Source: an uncultured bacterium
GTDB taxonomy: Bacteria; Cyanobacteriota; Vampirovibrionia; Gastranaerophilales; Gastranaerophilaceae
Assembly (NCBI GenBank): GCA_902777855.1
Contig: CACYVN010000006.1
Location: 28,259 to 92,258, forward strand
Direction of reading: 5' to 3'
DNA: 64,000 nucleotides
Under the pieces are notes generated by a model, which saw only the letters and a list, made by a program, of their open reading frames with translations, was not told the DNA's origin and searched no databases. Position numbers and translations under genes: made by a program. Positions 44,357-52,871 of this stretch are shown here, piece after piece (the first letter of the stretch is position 1; each line of letters begins with the position of its first letter).

Positions 44357-46075
44357 TTATACAATTTCTTTTTCTACAGTTTTTATTTCAGAGTTTTCAC
44401 TGCAAACAGGAATTGCAAAATAAAAGCAGGAACCTTTACCTTCTTCGCTTTCACACCAAATTGCTCCTTTATGGGCTTTAATCATACCTTTTACAATCGG
44501 TAATCCTAAACCTGTTCCGCCTACTTTTCTTGTAAGAGAATTTTCTATCTGGGCAAACATTTCAAATGCTTTTAAAATATTTTCGTCTTTTATTCCGATA
44601 CCTTCATCTTTTACACTTACAACAATATAATCACCTTCAAGGGAATTTATTTCTTCTTCAAAATATTTACAGGGTGCAATATCTTGTGCATTTTTCAGTT
44701 CTGATTTTATTGTTATACTTTTATTTCCCGGAGTAAATTTCATAGCATTTGAAACGAGATTTGTCAAAACTTGCTCTAATCTTTGGCTGTCTCCTGAAAT
44801 ATCGGGAAGATTTTCCTGCTCTGTTGTGCTGAAGTTGATGCTATTCTCTTTGGCAACATTTATAAAATTATTTTTGACGTTTTCTATAACGCTGTGAATA
44901 TTCATTTTTCTGTATGTAAAAATCATCATTCCTGCTTCTATCTTATTTAAATCAAGAATATCATTAATCCGGCTTATCAGGTCGTTTACATTTCTTTTTG
45001 CCATATCAAGAAAATGTTCTCCGTCTTTGTTAAATTCTCCGCATCTGCCGCTTGAAAGAATGGACAAAGCATTTTTTAGCGGAGTTATCGGGGTTCTTAA
45101 TTCATGAGAAACAATAGATACAAAATTTGATTTAATGCGTTCAAGTTTTTCAAGTTCTATATTCTTTTCTTTGATTTCTTTGTATAATCCGGCACTTTTT
45201 AAAGGTAAGGAAACCTGTCTGACAATGGTTTGAAAATATGCAGCATCATCGGATGAAAACGGCTTGTTTTTAAAAATTTCAATACATCCGAAAAACTCAT
45301 CACCCAAATCTATTGGAGCGAACATGTTATCATACTGAAACACAGAAAAAGTAAATTTTTCATGTGGATTTTTAATATTTTTTATAATTTTCAATTTTGT
45401 ATCATCAATTTCAAACGGAATTTCTTTGCTTTCAAAAAGTGACTTGTAATGTAGTACTGCCCTAAATTTGAGTGCATTAATAAGTTCTTCCGATACATCA
45501 TAAAGTGAATCAATAATCAAAACAGGTTCATTTTCAAATCCGAAAGAAATAGTACATGCCAAATCAAAACTCAGAGATTTTTCGAGCCCCTCTGTCATGT
45601 AATTCAAAAGTTCCTTTGTATCAAGCGTTCCGGCAAATTGAGAGCTTGTATTGTATAAAACATTCAGGCGATACAGACTTTCTTTCATATCTTTATTGCT
45701 AATGGTTAATTTATCAAGTTTGGATTTTGTTTTTAATGCTGAATTTACAGTATTTAACACCATTTTGTCAGAATGATTTTCTAAAATATATCCGTTTACA
45801 TTTGCCAAAACATCATTATCAATATTTTGTGTATCAGTAATGAGCAATATTTGTACATTTTCAAAAATATTTCTTATCTTTAATATTATCTGCTTTATAT
45901 CACAGGATTTTGTATTTTCATCAAAAATATAAATATCAGGAGTGTCTTTTTCTATTATATTTTGTAAATCTGATTCATTTTGACATGTCCAAAAAGTGAA
46001 AAATTTTCCCTCAAAAATTTCGGAATATTTTTCTATAATTGAATCATTATCACTATAAACTAATACTTTTCCCAT
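44357..46075 (-). CDS. Hybrid sensor histidine kinase
   Basis: A 572-aa cytoplasmic kinase. N-terminal receiver-like domain (1-115) with D9/D11 and D52 (IFDENT) but GYILEN where the conserved Lys is expected, so it may be a degenerate receiver. A GAF-like sensor domain spans about 135-300. HisKA has H324 (SHELRTP) and HATPase has NLVSNAMKF, DEGIGI and GGTGLGLPIVK. No transmembrane segment, so it probably senses an internal signal. No response regulator is adjacent. It appears leaderless, with TACAAT six bases before the ATG. Confidence 0.9.
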   Translation of the reverse strand: MGKVLVYSDNDSIIEKYSEIFEGKFFTFWTCQNESDLQNIIEKDTPDIYIFDENTKSCDIKQIILKIRNIFENVQILLITDTQNIDNDVLANVNGYILENHSDKMVLNTVNSALKTKSKLDKLTISNKDMKESLYRLNVLYNTSSQFAGTLDTKELLNYMTEGLEKSLSFDLACTISFGFENEPVLIIDSLYDVSEELINALKFRAVLHYKSLFESKEIPFEIDDTKLKIIKNIKNPHEKFTFSVFQYDNMFAPIDLGDEFFGCIEIFKNKPFSSDDAAYFQTIVRQVSLPLKSAGLYKEIKEKNIELEKLERIKSNFVSIVSHELRTPITPLKNALSILSSGRCGEFNKDGEHFLDMAKRNVNDLISRINDILDLNKIEAGMMIFTYRKMNIHSVIENVKNNFINVAKENSINFSTTEQENLPDISGDSQRLEQVLTNLVSNAMKFTPGNKSITIKSELKNAQDIAPCKYFEEEINSLEGDYIVVSVKDEGIGIKDENILKAFEMFAQIENSLTRKVGGTGLGLPIVKGMIKAHKGAIWCESEEGKGSCFYFAIPVCSENSEIKTVEKEIV

Positions 46076-46081
46076 ACTTAT

Positions 46082-46109
46082 ATTGTATATTTTGCAGATA
46101 TTTTGGCAA
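46082..46109 (-). promoter_or_regulatory. Promoter of the leaderless histidine kinase gene
   Basis: TTGCCA, a 16-base spacer and TACAAT (46082-46087), then six bases to the ATG at 46075. No ribosome binding site. Confidence 0.55.
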
Positions 46110-46152
46110 ATTGTAAAGAAAGGAAGTAACGTCTTATTATCTTAACGATTCA

Positions 46153-46192
46153 AAAAAAGAGTCGTAATTAACGAGTAATTACGACTCTTTTT
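46153..46192 (-). terminator. Terminator of the HU gene
   Basis: AAAAAAAGAGTCGTAATTA / TAATTACGACTCTTTTT around ACGAG, just past the stop of the HU gene at 46210. Confidence 0.85.
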
Positions 46193-46209
46193 AAACTGTT
46201 TCTCAGAAA

Positions 46210-46482
46210 CTATTTTACAAGTTCTTTGAATTTTTTACCAGCTGAGAAAGCAGGAACTTTCTTAGCTGCGATTTTCAAAGTAGCACCTGTTTGTGGGTTT
46301 CTGCCTGTTCTTGCAGCTCTCTTACGAGATTCAAAAGTACCAAAACCAACTAAAGTAACTTTACCGCCTTTTTTAACAGTTTTTTCAATAGTATCTAAAG
46401 TTGCAGCTAAAATATTAGCAACTGCTTTTTGTGAAACTTTTGATTTTTTTGAAATTTCCTTTACTAATTCTTCTTTGTTCAT
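46210..46482 (-). CDS. hup: HU family DNA-binding protein
   Basis: A 90-aa nucleoid protein, MNKEELVKEISKKSKVS start, VGFGTFESRKRAARTGRNPQTG (split: VGFGTF, RKRAAR, GRNPQTG) and a Lys-rich end. It bends DNA as a homo- or heterodimer. Canonical length. The ATG at 46482 with AGGAGG upstream is clear; an in-frame extension to 46509 would give an atypical N-terminus. Confidence 0.96.
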   Translation of the reverse strand: MNKEELVKEISKKSKVSQKAVANILAATLDTIEKTVKKGGKVTLVGFGTFESRKRAARTGRNPQTGATLKIAAKKVPAFSAGKKFKELVK

Positions 46483-46637
46483 TATGAACCTCCTTCTTCC
46501 TAATACCACGGGAAACCATTTTCCGCAGTTAATGTATAATCGACAGGCTCATTATAGCACTTTACCTTTATCTGTCAAGTGTTTTTAGAAAATTATTTCC
46601 CTAAAATTCAATAATAGTATATATCGAAGCTATATTA

Positions 46638-47624
46638 TTAATTGTTATTTATACAAATATAAGCTTTCAAAATTTTGTTCTCGAGCGTGTCATTGACTGC
46701 TTTTTGGACTTGTTCAAGCGGATAATAGGTTGAGAGTCCTTTGACTTTTACTTCTTTATTTTTCAAAAGTTCGTAAGAATCTTTTAAATCTGTCGGTGAT
46801 GGGGAATAGCTTCCTAAAACTGTTAATTCACGATAATAAATTTCATTATTGGCATAGCCTGTATTTTGCGGAGTACTTGCAAACACAAGAATTTTTCCGC
46901 CGTCACGAACATATTTTAACGCAGTCGGAAGTGCCTTATCAGAACCCGATGTCATAAAAATACCATCGGCATTGATGCTTTCGCATAGCTCGTTTACGTT
47001 AAACGCTTCTATGCCATGATTTTTTAACAATTCTACTCTTGAAGATATTAAATCACATCCGATGACCTTCATTCCAAAAGTTTTCAAAGCCTGAGCCATT
47101 AAAATTCCTATTGAGCCGAGTCCTATAACAAGTGCTGTTGAATTTTGGTTAAGATTCGCACGTTTTATCGCACGAATACAGCACCCTAACGGCTCATAGA
47201 AAACGGCTTCGTCATTTGTGAGGTTTTCAGGCTTTATGTATGCAACATTTTGCAGATGTTCATCGGATACATAAACAAGTTCGCTAAACCCTCCGGGTTT
47301 GATGTTTGTTTCTTTAAAATGCCGACACATAGACACGTTGCCGTTTTTGCAGTATTCACATTTTCCGCATGGGATGTGGTGAGAAGTTATTATTTTGTCA
47401 CCGGTTTTGAAATTTGTATCGGAATTTATATCAATAATTTCGCCAATGATTTCATGTCCCAAAACAGTTCCGTCTTTAGACAGGTGTTGAGTGAGTTTAA
47501 CAATATCCGAGCCACACAATCCGCAACCCAAAACTTTTAATAAAGCACCTTTTCTTCCGGCCAAAGTTTCATCATCCCTTTGTTTTATAACAAGATTATT
47601 ATTTTCAATTTGTGCTACTTTCAT
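46638..47624 (-). CDS. Zinc-dependent MDR alcohol dehydrogenase
   Basis: Medium-chain dehydrogenase/reductase. Catalytic zinc ligands in CGLCGSD (C near 36) and GHEIIGE; structural zinc loop CGKCEYCKNGNVSMC near 86-100; NAD fold GLGSIGILMAQALK near 158. The 328-aa length and GGFSELVYV resemble threonine or sorbitol dehydrogenase subgroups; the substrate is not deducible. It stands alone. Confidence 0.85.
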   Translation of the reverse strand: MKVAQIENNNLVIKQRDDETLAGRKGALLKVLGCGLCGSDIVKLTQHLSKDGTVLGHEIIGEIIDINSDTNFKTGDKIITSHHIPCGKCEYCKNGNVSMCRHFKETNIKPGGFSELVYVSDEHLQNVAYIKPENLTNDEAVFYEPLGCCIRAIKRANLNQNSTALVIGLGSIGILMAQALKTFGMKVIGCDLISSRVELLKNHGIEAFNVNELCESINADGIFMTSGSDKALPTALKYVRDGGKILVFASTPQNTGYANNEIYYRELTVLGSYSPSPTDLKDSYELLKNKEVKVKGLSTYYPLEQVQKAVNDTLENKILKAYICINNN

Positions 47625-47751
47625 AAAGTCCTCTTTTCACTTCTATATTATCATAAATCAACATAAAAATTATTTTAACAAATGTAAAAAATTTGACTTT
47701 TTATCATGACAAAACGGTTTAGTCATTCTAATATTGTTTTGTGGAGGGAAC

Positions 47752-48240
47752 ATGTTAACAATGATAGAAAACGATTCCAAACCGGAAATAATTTCAAAAA
47801 GTGCATTTTCAAGCGAAAACGATACATTCACATCATGCTCTGTTGCGGCTTTGCTTGCAAAAAATGCGGTTCCTCTTTCACATAAGAGAATTGCCGATAA
47901 TTATCTTGTTATAAAGCAGATTTTCAAGTTTCAGATCGGTTTAAGCAGAATAACTAATGTAGAAAAAGCGTTGCTTGAAAAATATGATTTCAATGTTTTG
48001 GAATACACTACAACTCAGCAAATGTATAATGAATTGGCTCTTTTACAAAAATGGTCAATGTCTGAGGATGCAAAATTAAGAGAAGATTCGGATAATATTT
48101 TACAAATAAGAATAAGTGAACTGAAATATTTAGAATCAAGTTCTTATGCTTCGATTTCAAACGAAATTTATAATGGCTATAAGACTTTGCTTCAGTATTT
48201 GAAAGAAATCAGCAAATTTAATAATTCTTATGGGTTTTAA
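47752..48240 (+). CDS. Hypothetical protein
   Basis: A 162-aa soluble protein, not recognised. Acidic start (MLTMIENDSKPE), the rest helical with LLAKNAVPL and KRIADNYLVIKQIF. GGAGGG lies three bases before the ATG at 47752 and 12 bases before another at 47761, so either could be used. It is followed by tRNA-Ala. Confidence 0.6.
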   Translation: MLTMIENDSKPEIISKSAFSSENDTFTSCSVAALLAKNAVPLSHKRIADNYLVIKQIFKFQIGLSRITNVEKALLEKYDFNVLEYTTTQQMYNELALLQKWSMSEDAKLREDSDNILQIRISELKYLESSSYASISNEIYNGYKTLLQYLKEISKFNNSYGF

Positions 48241-48268
48241 TTTTAAAAATAAAAATTTTATAAACCCC

Positions 48269-48296
48269 TTTACAAAAAAAAATTTTCATGTAGAAT
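48269..48296 (+). promoter_or_regulatory. tRNA-Ala promoter
   Basis: TTTACA, a 16-base spacer, TAGAAT, 40 bases before the tRNA. Confidence 0.55.
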
Positions 48297-48335
48297 GAGT
48301 AATACAGAGGGTTGAACAAGCCCAAAACCCGATAT

Positions 48336-48408
48336 GGGGGTATAGCTCAGTTGGTAGAGCGCCTGCTTTGCACGCAGGATGTCAGGAGTTCGAGTCCCCT
48401 TACCTCCA
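48336..48408 (+). tRNA. tRNA-Ala (TGC)
   Basis: Acceptor GGGGGTA pairs with TACCTCC (one G-U); anticodon stem CCTGC/GCAGG with TGC anticodon at 48369-48371; T-loop TTCGAGT. A terminator follows. It borders the accessory region on its left. Confidence 0.93.
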
Positions 48409-48411
48409 AAT

Positions 48412-48445
48412 AAAAAACCGATAACATATGTTATCGGTTTTTTAT
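48412..48445 (+). terminator. Terminator of tRNA-Ala
   Basis: AAAAAACCGATAACAT / ATGTTATCGGTTTTTT perfect palindrome, four bases past the tRNA. Confidence 0.85.
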
Positions 48446-48551
48446 TGCGTATTATTCTGTATCAGGGATTTTGACATAAAGTATCGCAAGTTTGACATGT
48501 AAGTCGGAAGTTAAGCTAAAATTTAATTATATTTCCCCCTCGGAAAAATTT

Positions 48552-48935
48552 TTATAATTTTTTAATTTGTTGTAATTTTTCCAAGCCAGATACAAAATAA
48601 ATAGTTTGTTCAATATTTTCTGCATTAAGTGTTGTTTTGGTTGCTAAAAATTCTCTAAATTCTTGTTCAAATGTTTTCTCATCTTTTTCTACATATGTTG
48701 GGGCGGAAAAAATATCTGCCAGAACAAATAATTCATTATCAAATTTAAGGGCATTACTGAGTTGTTTAATTGTCAACGCTTTTGGAAAATTTGCCATTTT
48801 ACCGTTTTCAAGTTTTGTAATAAGTGCAGCACTAACATTAGACATTTTTTCGACATCTCTAAGACTTAAATTTAGTGCTTGACGTCTATTTTTTAATGCT
48901 ATTCCGAATTTTATAAGCTGCTCTTGTTTATTCAT
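48552..48935 (-). CDS. XRE-family transcriptional regulator
   Basis: A 127-aa protein with an N-terminal Cro/C1-type helix-turn-helix: GIALKNRRQALNLSLRDVEKMSNVSAALITKLENGK (parts LSLRDVEKMS and SAALITKLENG) at about 11-50. The C-terminal region is a short helical oligomerisation domain. It is divergent from the toxin-like gene at 49059, and the shared region carries an inverted repeat over the neighbour's promoter, so it likely represses it. The start has TTGATT-17-TAATAT with six bases to the ATG and no binding site, leaderless as for lambda cI. Confidence 0.85.
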   Translation of the reverse strand: MNKQEQLIKFGIALKNRRQALNLSLRDVEKMSNVSAALITKLENGKMANFPKALTIKQLSNALKFDNELFVLADIFSAPTYVEKDEKTFEQEFREFLATKTTLNAENIEQTIYFVSGLEKLQQIKKL

Positions 48936-48941
48936 AAAATT

Positions 48942-48970
48942 ATATTAAGCAAAAAATAATTAAAAATCAA
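48942..48970 (-). promoter_or_regulatory. Promoter of the XRE gene, leaderless
   Basis: TTGATT (minus strand, 48965-48970), a 17-base spacer, TAATAT (48942-48947), six bases to the ATG. Confidence 0.55.
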
Positions 48971-48975
48971 TTACT

Positions 48976-49018
48976 GTTGACAAATATTTAAAATAATGAT
49001 AGTATTATATTTATCAAC
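48976..49018 (+). promoter_or_regulatory. Promoter and operator of the toxin-like gene
   Basis: TTGACA (48977-48982), 17 bases, TAGTAT (49000-49005). An inverted repeat, GTTGACAAATAT (48976-48987) and ATATTTATCAAC (49007-49018), with one mismatch, overlaps the -35 and the start site, which is the layout of a repressor operator. Confidence 0.65.
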
Positions 49019-49058
49019 ATCATTTTATAAATATACACTAACCAAAGGAGAGATATAA

Positions 49059-49982
49059 ATGGCAAATTTAAAAGATTTTTTCAACAAAATTTCAAACAAT
49101 AACAGAATATTTACTGCAGAAGACATAGGTGAAATGTCAGGTGATGAGTATCAACAAAATGAAAAAGCTATTTTTTACCAATTAAAAAATTTAGGAATTC
49201 CAAGACAAAACCAACTTAATGGAAATCCGGATGTAATTTATGTTCATTCGTATACCAAGGCAGATGGTACACATGTAAAAGCACATTATCGCTCAAGAAA
49301 TGGTGGTACGGCAACCGGCTATGCAACCAATACAAATAATTCTTATGTAAGTAATAATTCACAAATAAAAGAAATTAAACCTGCAGATTTTTTTAATTTG
49401 GAAAAATCTAATGCGTTGGCAAAATATAATGCCGAACAAAATGCTAATCGTCCTGATGCACGAGAGTTAATGAATATAGGGTTATCAGGTTTTGAAAATT
49501 TACCTGAACATCCTGAATTTAATGTTTTTCAACCGGAAGCGGTTGAATATGTAAATAATCAATTAAATATTAAAAATTCAAAAGGTCTGGCAATACCAAA
49601 AGGCTGGAATGGGGTAATATATGATAAAAATAGTGGTTTCAGTAAACGTTTATCAAATTCGCCTGAGTTACAAGAACAAGTAATGAAATATTATGATAAC
49701 AAAACAAAATCTTTTACCACTAATCAAATCTTGATAGATTTTAAGCAAGATAAAAATTTGGGCTATTCAATAGGACACGGAACTATCTTAAATCCAAAAG
49801 TTGAAAATGGAGAATTTAAAGCTATCTTATTTGATAAATATGATTTTCAGTGGTTAAGCAAGGAAAAATTGCCGAATTCAGAAACTCGAAAAATAAACAA
49901 TACCGCATATTTTTTTCAAACTATTCGGAAAATTAAAAATTATTATGTTATAATACCTGTGAGATTTAAAATTAATAATTAA
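49059..49982 (+). CDS. Toxin-like protein with phage-type N-terminal tag
   Basis: A 307-aa protein without signal peptide. Residues 17-41 (IFTAEDIGEM, DEYQQNEKAI) repeat the motif found in the virion-cassette protein at 56102 and the muramidase at 9157. Then comes HSYTKADGTHVKAHYRSRNGG (62-82), typical of a linker before a C-terminal module. The C-terminal module (about 200-307: YSIGHGTILNPKV, ILFDKYDFQWL) is unrecognised. It is controlled by an XRE regulator and followed by a small membrane protein, resembling toxin-immunity order. Toxicity is inference. Confidence 0.65.
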   Translation: MANLKDFFNKISNNNRIFTAEDIGEMSGDEYQQNEKAIFYQLKNLGIPRQNQLNGNPDVIYVHSYTKADGTHVKAHYRSRNGGTATGYATNTNNSYVSNNSQIKEIKPADFFNLEKSNALAKYNAEQNANRPDARELMNIGLSGFENLPEHPEFNVFQPEAVEYVNNQLNIKNSKGLAIPKGWNGVIYDKNSGFSKRLSNSPELQEQVMKYYDNKTKSFTTNQILIDFKQDKNLGYSIGHGTILNPKVENGEFKAILFDKYDFQWLSKEKLPNSETRKINNTAYFFQTIRKIKNYYVIIPVRFKINN

Positions 49983-49985
49983 TAT

Positions 49986-50453
49986 ATGTATAAAATTTGT
50001 AAAAATGTAATTTGTTTATTCATAATAAATGCATTTGTGTTTATTTTAAATGTACTTGCATCATACTTAGCTACTTTCATTTGGATGCTTTGTAAATTTT
50101 TTGGAAATACTCGTGAAGAAGAAATTAAAATAACTCTTATATTAATATTTTTTTTACTAGTATGGGTTGTGAAATATTTTGTCTTACCTATATCATATAA
50201 AATATTAGAGAATTCTAAAAAATTTGAATTAGTTGCTAAATTTATCAGAAAACTAAAACAATCGTGGCTTTTAAAAATATTTGTGCTGATTATAGCATAT
50301 TTAATTTCATTAATTACTGATTATATATCTATTAAAGAAGATTTTTATATTCAATTATTGAGAGTTATGCTTTCAGGTTTATTTGGCTGTTATATTGTAC
50401 TCTTTATTTATTGGTTTGTAAAAGATAAAATCAAACAAGCAAGAGAAAAATAG
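49986..50453 (+). CDS. Four-helix membrane protein, candidate immunity protein
   Basis: A 155-aa protein with hydrophobic segments at about 6-30, 49-70, 96-115 and 125-146. Its start lies four bases after the stop of the toxin-like gene without a clear ribosome binding site, so its translation is coupled. Small polytopic proteins in this position are often immunity or transport partners. No family recognised; the alternative is an unrelated membrane gene. Confidence 0.6.
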   Translation: MYKICKNVICLFIINAFVFILNVLASYLATFIWMLCKFFGNTREEEIKITLILIFFLLVWVVKYFVLPISYKILENSKKFELVAKFIRKLKQSWLLKIFVLIIAYLISLITDYISIKEDFYIQLLRVMLSGLFGCYIVLFIYWFVKDKIKQAREK

Positions 50454-50534
50454 ACATATTTTAACACATATACAATAAAACACTTGATATTCTTTCAATA
50501 GAGAGTTAAATTGTGTATGACAATTAAATATCAG

Positions 50535-50557
50535 GTCGAGAGTTCCAATCTCTCGAC
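50535..50557. other. tRNA T-arm-like hairpin
   Basis: GTCGAGAG - TTCCAAT - CTCTCGAC is an 8-bp stem with a 7-base loop of T-arm form (TTCNANT with C for G). The rest of a tRNA is not found. It may be a decayed tRNA fragment at the end of the accessory trio. The stretch 50454-50647 holds nothing else that I can identify. Confidence 0.3.
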
Positions 50558-50647
50558 AAAGGTCGTGAGCCCGAGCTTCGCAAAACATACCTATTTTGTT
50601 GTTTTGTAATTCAAATATACAAACATATAATAATCATATTTTAAAGA

Positions 50648-51832
50648 TTAGTTTGTTTTCATAATAATTGCTTCTTTCGGGCAGATATGTGAACATAATG
50701 AGCAACCCACACAAGCATTTTTATCAACTTCAACGCCATTTGAATTTATTTTCAAAGCTTTATGTTCGGATTCTGCACATATTCTGACACATTTCCAGCA
50801 CTTTACACATTTTTCTTCATCAATGTTTGGATATAGATGATAATTCTTGTTCAATTTTACATGTGGGATAATTTTAGGTATTGCAATATTTTTTAATTCT
50901 GCAATATCTTTCATTCCTTTGTTTTTAAGATAATTCAATAAACCGGATTTTAAAGTATCTATAATGCCAAAACCGTTTATCATTACTTCGGTGCAAATCT
51001 GGACAGCATCAGAGCCAAGAGCAATGTACTGTGCTGCATCTTGCCATGTTGAAATTCCGCCCATCCCTAATATTGATAAATCAGAGCATTGTCTTAATTG
51101 TGCTACACACCTAAATCCTATCGGTCTAACTATTTCCCCGGAACATCCGCCATAAGTTGAATATCCGTCAATATTGAGGTTTGGTTCCAAACTGTCAAGA
51201 TTTATTCCCATAAAGCCTTTCACGGTATTTATTGCCGAAAGTCCATCACAACCCGCTTTTTCAACGGCTTTTGCAATCACGGTTATATCTGTTACATTTG
51301 GTGTTAGTTTTACAAAAACAGGTTTTGTTGCAACTTCTTTTACCCATGATGTTATAAGTGCGGAAATTTCTTCACTTGTACCAATTGCCATTCCTATTCC
51401 ATTTTCCGGCATGCCGTGCGGACAGGAAAAATTAAGTTCATAAGCATCTGCAGGGGTATTATTCAAAATATTTACAAGACTCTGCCATTGTTTTTGCTCG
51501 ACAGGTGCCATTATGCTTGCAATAATAACTTTTGTCGGATGTTTTCTTTTTAAATATTGAATCCCGTCACACCAATATTTTACGGTTTTATGACTTAGCA
51601 ATTCAATATTCTGAAATCCGATAATTTTACCTTTTGATTTCATTGTTTCATATCGCGGACTGGCTTCAATCATTTCCAAATCATCCGGAGTGATGGTTTT
51701 TATTACTGCTCCTCCCCAGCCCATTTCAAATGCTTTATCAATGCTTTCCACAGATGCTGCAGGTGGTGCTGATGCAAGTAAAAACGGATTTTCAAATTCT
51801 ATTTCTAATATTGATGTTTTTAATGTTGTCAT
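50648..51832 (-). CDS. preA: Dihydropyrimidine/dihydroorotate dehydrogenase-like protein (PreA)
   Basis: TIM-barrel FMN enzyme with C-terminal ferredoxin domain, as in NAD-dependent dihydropyrimidine dehydrogenase subunit PreA. Seen: ENPFLLASAP, AYELNFSCPHGM near 138, VKLTPNV, GMGGISTWQDAAQYIALG near 270, and two 4Fe-4S motifs CVKCWKCVRIC near 349-359 and CVGCSLCSHICP near 385-396. PreT, the usual flavin partner, is not adjacent. The ATG at 51832 has AGGTC upstream and starts the family-typical MTTLKTS. Confidence 0.85.
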   Translation of the reverse strand: MTTLKTSILEIEFENPFLLASAPPAASVESIDKAFEMGWGGAVIKTITPDDLEMIEASPRYETMKSKGKIIGFQNIELLSHKTVKYWCDGIQYLKRKHPTKVIIASIMAPVEQKQWQSLVNILNNTPADAYELNFSCPHGMPENGIGMAIGTSEEISALITSWVKEVATKPVFVKLTPNVTDITVIAKAVEKAGCDGLSAINTVKGFMGINLDSLEPNLNIDGYSTYGGCSGEIVRPIGFRCVAQLRQCSDLSILGMGGISTWQDAAQYIALGSDAVQICTEVMINGFGIIDTLKSGLLNYLKNKGMKDIAELKNIAIPKIIPHVKLNKNYHLYPNIDEEKCVKCWKCVRICAESEHKALKINSNGVEVDKNACVGCSLCSHICPKEAIIMKTN

Positions 51833-51867
51833 ATATTCAGACCTCATAAAATGTTATAAATTCATAC

Positions 51868-52281
51868 TTATTTATTGATTGATAACGGAGTTCCCTTTTC
51901 TCCTATATAAAACACAACAAGTTCAACTGGTTCGTTACCATCATTTTTCCCGTAATGATATTTGCCTACGAGTTCAGCAAGACAATCTCCTTCGTGCAGT
52001 GTTATTTGCTTGTTTTTGTCTGTAATTACTGTCAATGTTCCTTTCTTTACGTAAGCTACATTTACCAAATCATGCTTGTGCATTGGGAGTGATTCCCCGA
52101 CACCAATGATTATATTTAATACAGTGACTTCCGGTTTTTTGATTTTTATTTTTTTATATTTAGCATTATCCCAAGTTTTGGTTGTTTGTAATAAGACATC
52201 TTTTTGTGCCGAATATGCAGTATTTGATATAAACAAAACAGATAATAAAATTAAAATTATAAATTTAATACTTTTATTCAT
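51868..52281 (-). CDS. Exported cupin-domain protein
   Basis: A 137-aa protein with signal peptide (about 1-24, cleavage after AYS) and one cupin barrel: GESLPMHKHDLVNVAYVKKGTL with metal His residues in HKHD and a later EGDCLAELVGKYHYGKN with His near 112. Probably periplasmic, possibly metal-binding. The partner or substrate is unknown. GGAGG precedes the ATG. Confidence 0.8.
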   Translation of the reverse strand: MNKSIKFIILILLSVLFISNTAYSAQKDVLLQTTKTWDNAKYKKIKIKKPEVTVLNIIIGVGESLPMHKHDLVNVAYVKKGTLTVITDKNKQITLHEGDCLAELVGKYHYGKNDGNEPVELVVFYIGEKGTPLSINK

Positions 52282-52403
52282 AGTTCCTCCTTTTTTAAAT
52301 AGTATAACGAATATTTTTTAAATGTTTTAATTTGAAACATTTTTTAATTTCATAAAATTTCAAATTGCCAAAATTAAGTTATAGCTTTATATTTCCGTTG
52401 TGA

Positions 52404-52425
52404 GTCCCTACTATATAGTAGGGAC
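52404..52425. repeat. 22-bp perfect palindrome GTCCCTACTATATAGTAGGGAC
   Basis: Perfect self-complementary sequence with no T-run on either side, in the 368-bp gap between the cupin gene and the phage-derived cassette. It may be an operator or a repeat end. Confidence 0.45.
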
Positions 52426-52448
52426 GGATTAGGGGAATTTTATTTTTT

Positions 52449-52576
52449 TTGAAAATGTATATACTTATAAATGTAATCTTCAAATACCAAATTTTAATAT
52501 TACCCTAACATTCCAATACTCTAATTAATGAAAAGGGAATATGGACTCCCTATAGTATTCCCTTTTATTTTTTTTA
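52449..52576 (+). ncRNA. Possible small RNA or leader before the virion cassette
   Basis: TTGAAA (52449-52454), 17 bases, TGTAAT (52472-52477), about 50 bases, then a terminator with an 11-bp perfect stem AAAAGGGAATA (52531-52541) / TATTCCCTTTT (52556-52566) and a T-rich tail. It encodes no ORF. It lies 75 bases before the LuxR-type gene, so it could be a stand-alone RNA of about 90 bases. Confidence 0.4.
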
Positions 52577-52649
52577 GACTGGAAATATTATTAAGCAAAG
52601 TGAAAAATACTTAGGTTAAGATTAAAAAAGTAGTTCAAAAAGGAAGTTT

Positions 52650-52871
52650 ATGAAATTATCGCACCGGGAAAACGATGTACTTTTGTGTATCGCAGATGGA
52701 TTAGTAGAAAAGGAAATAGCAAAAAAGCTCGGGTTGAAACCGGGAACGGTTCATTCATATGTAATTTCTATGAAAAATAAGATGCACGCTTTAACTCACG
52801 CTCATGCTGTTGGAATTTATTACAAAGAATACCCGAAATGGAAACCCGCAAGAAAGTTGAAAATAAAATGA
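52650..52871 (+). CDS. LuxR-type helix-turn-helix protein
   Basis: A 73-aa protein consisting only of a GerE/LuxR HTH: LSHRENDVLLCIADGLVEKEIAKKLGLKPGTVHSYVISMKNKM (parts LSHREND, EIAKKLGL, GTVHSYVISMKNK). No receiver or autoinducer domain. As the first gene of the cassette, it may activate the promoter that drives it. AAAGGAAG precedes the ATG. Its stop overlaps the amidase start (ATGA). Confidence 0.8.
   Translation: MKLSHRENDVLLCIADGLVEKEIAKKLGLKPGTVHSYVISMKNKMHALTHAHAVGIYYKEYPKWKPARKLKIK

Noticed and set aside
48336..48408. tRNA-Ala as attachment site for the 48.5-60.5 kb accessory region
   Set aside because: No copy of the tRNA 3' end was found near 50.5-52.6 kb or 60.5-60.8 kb.
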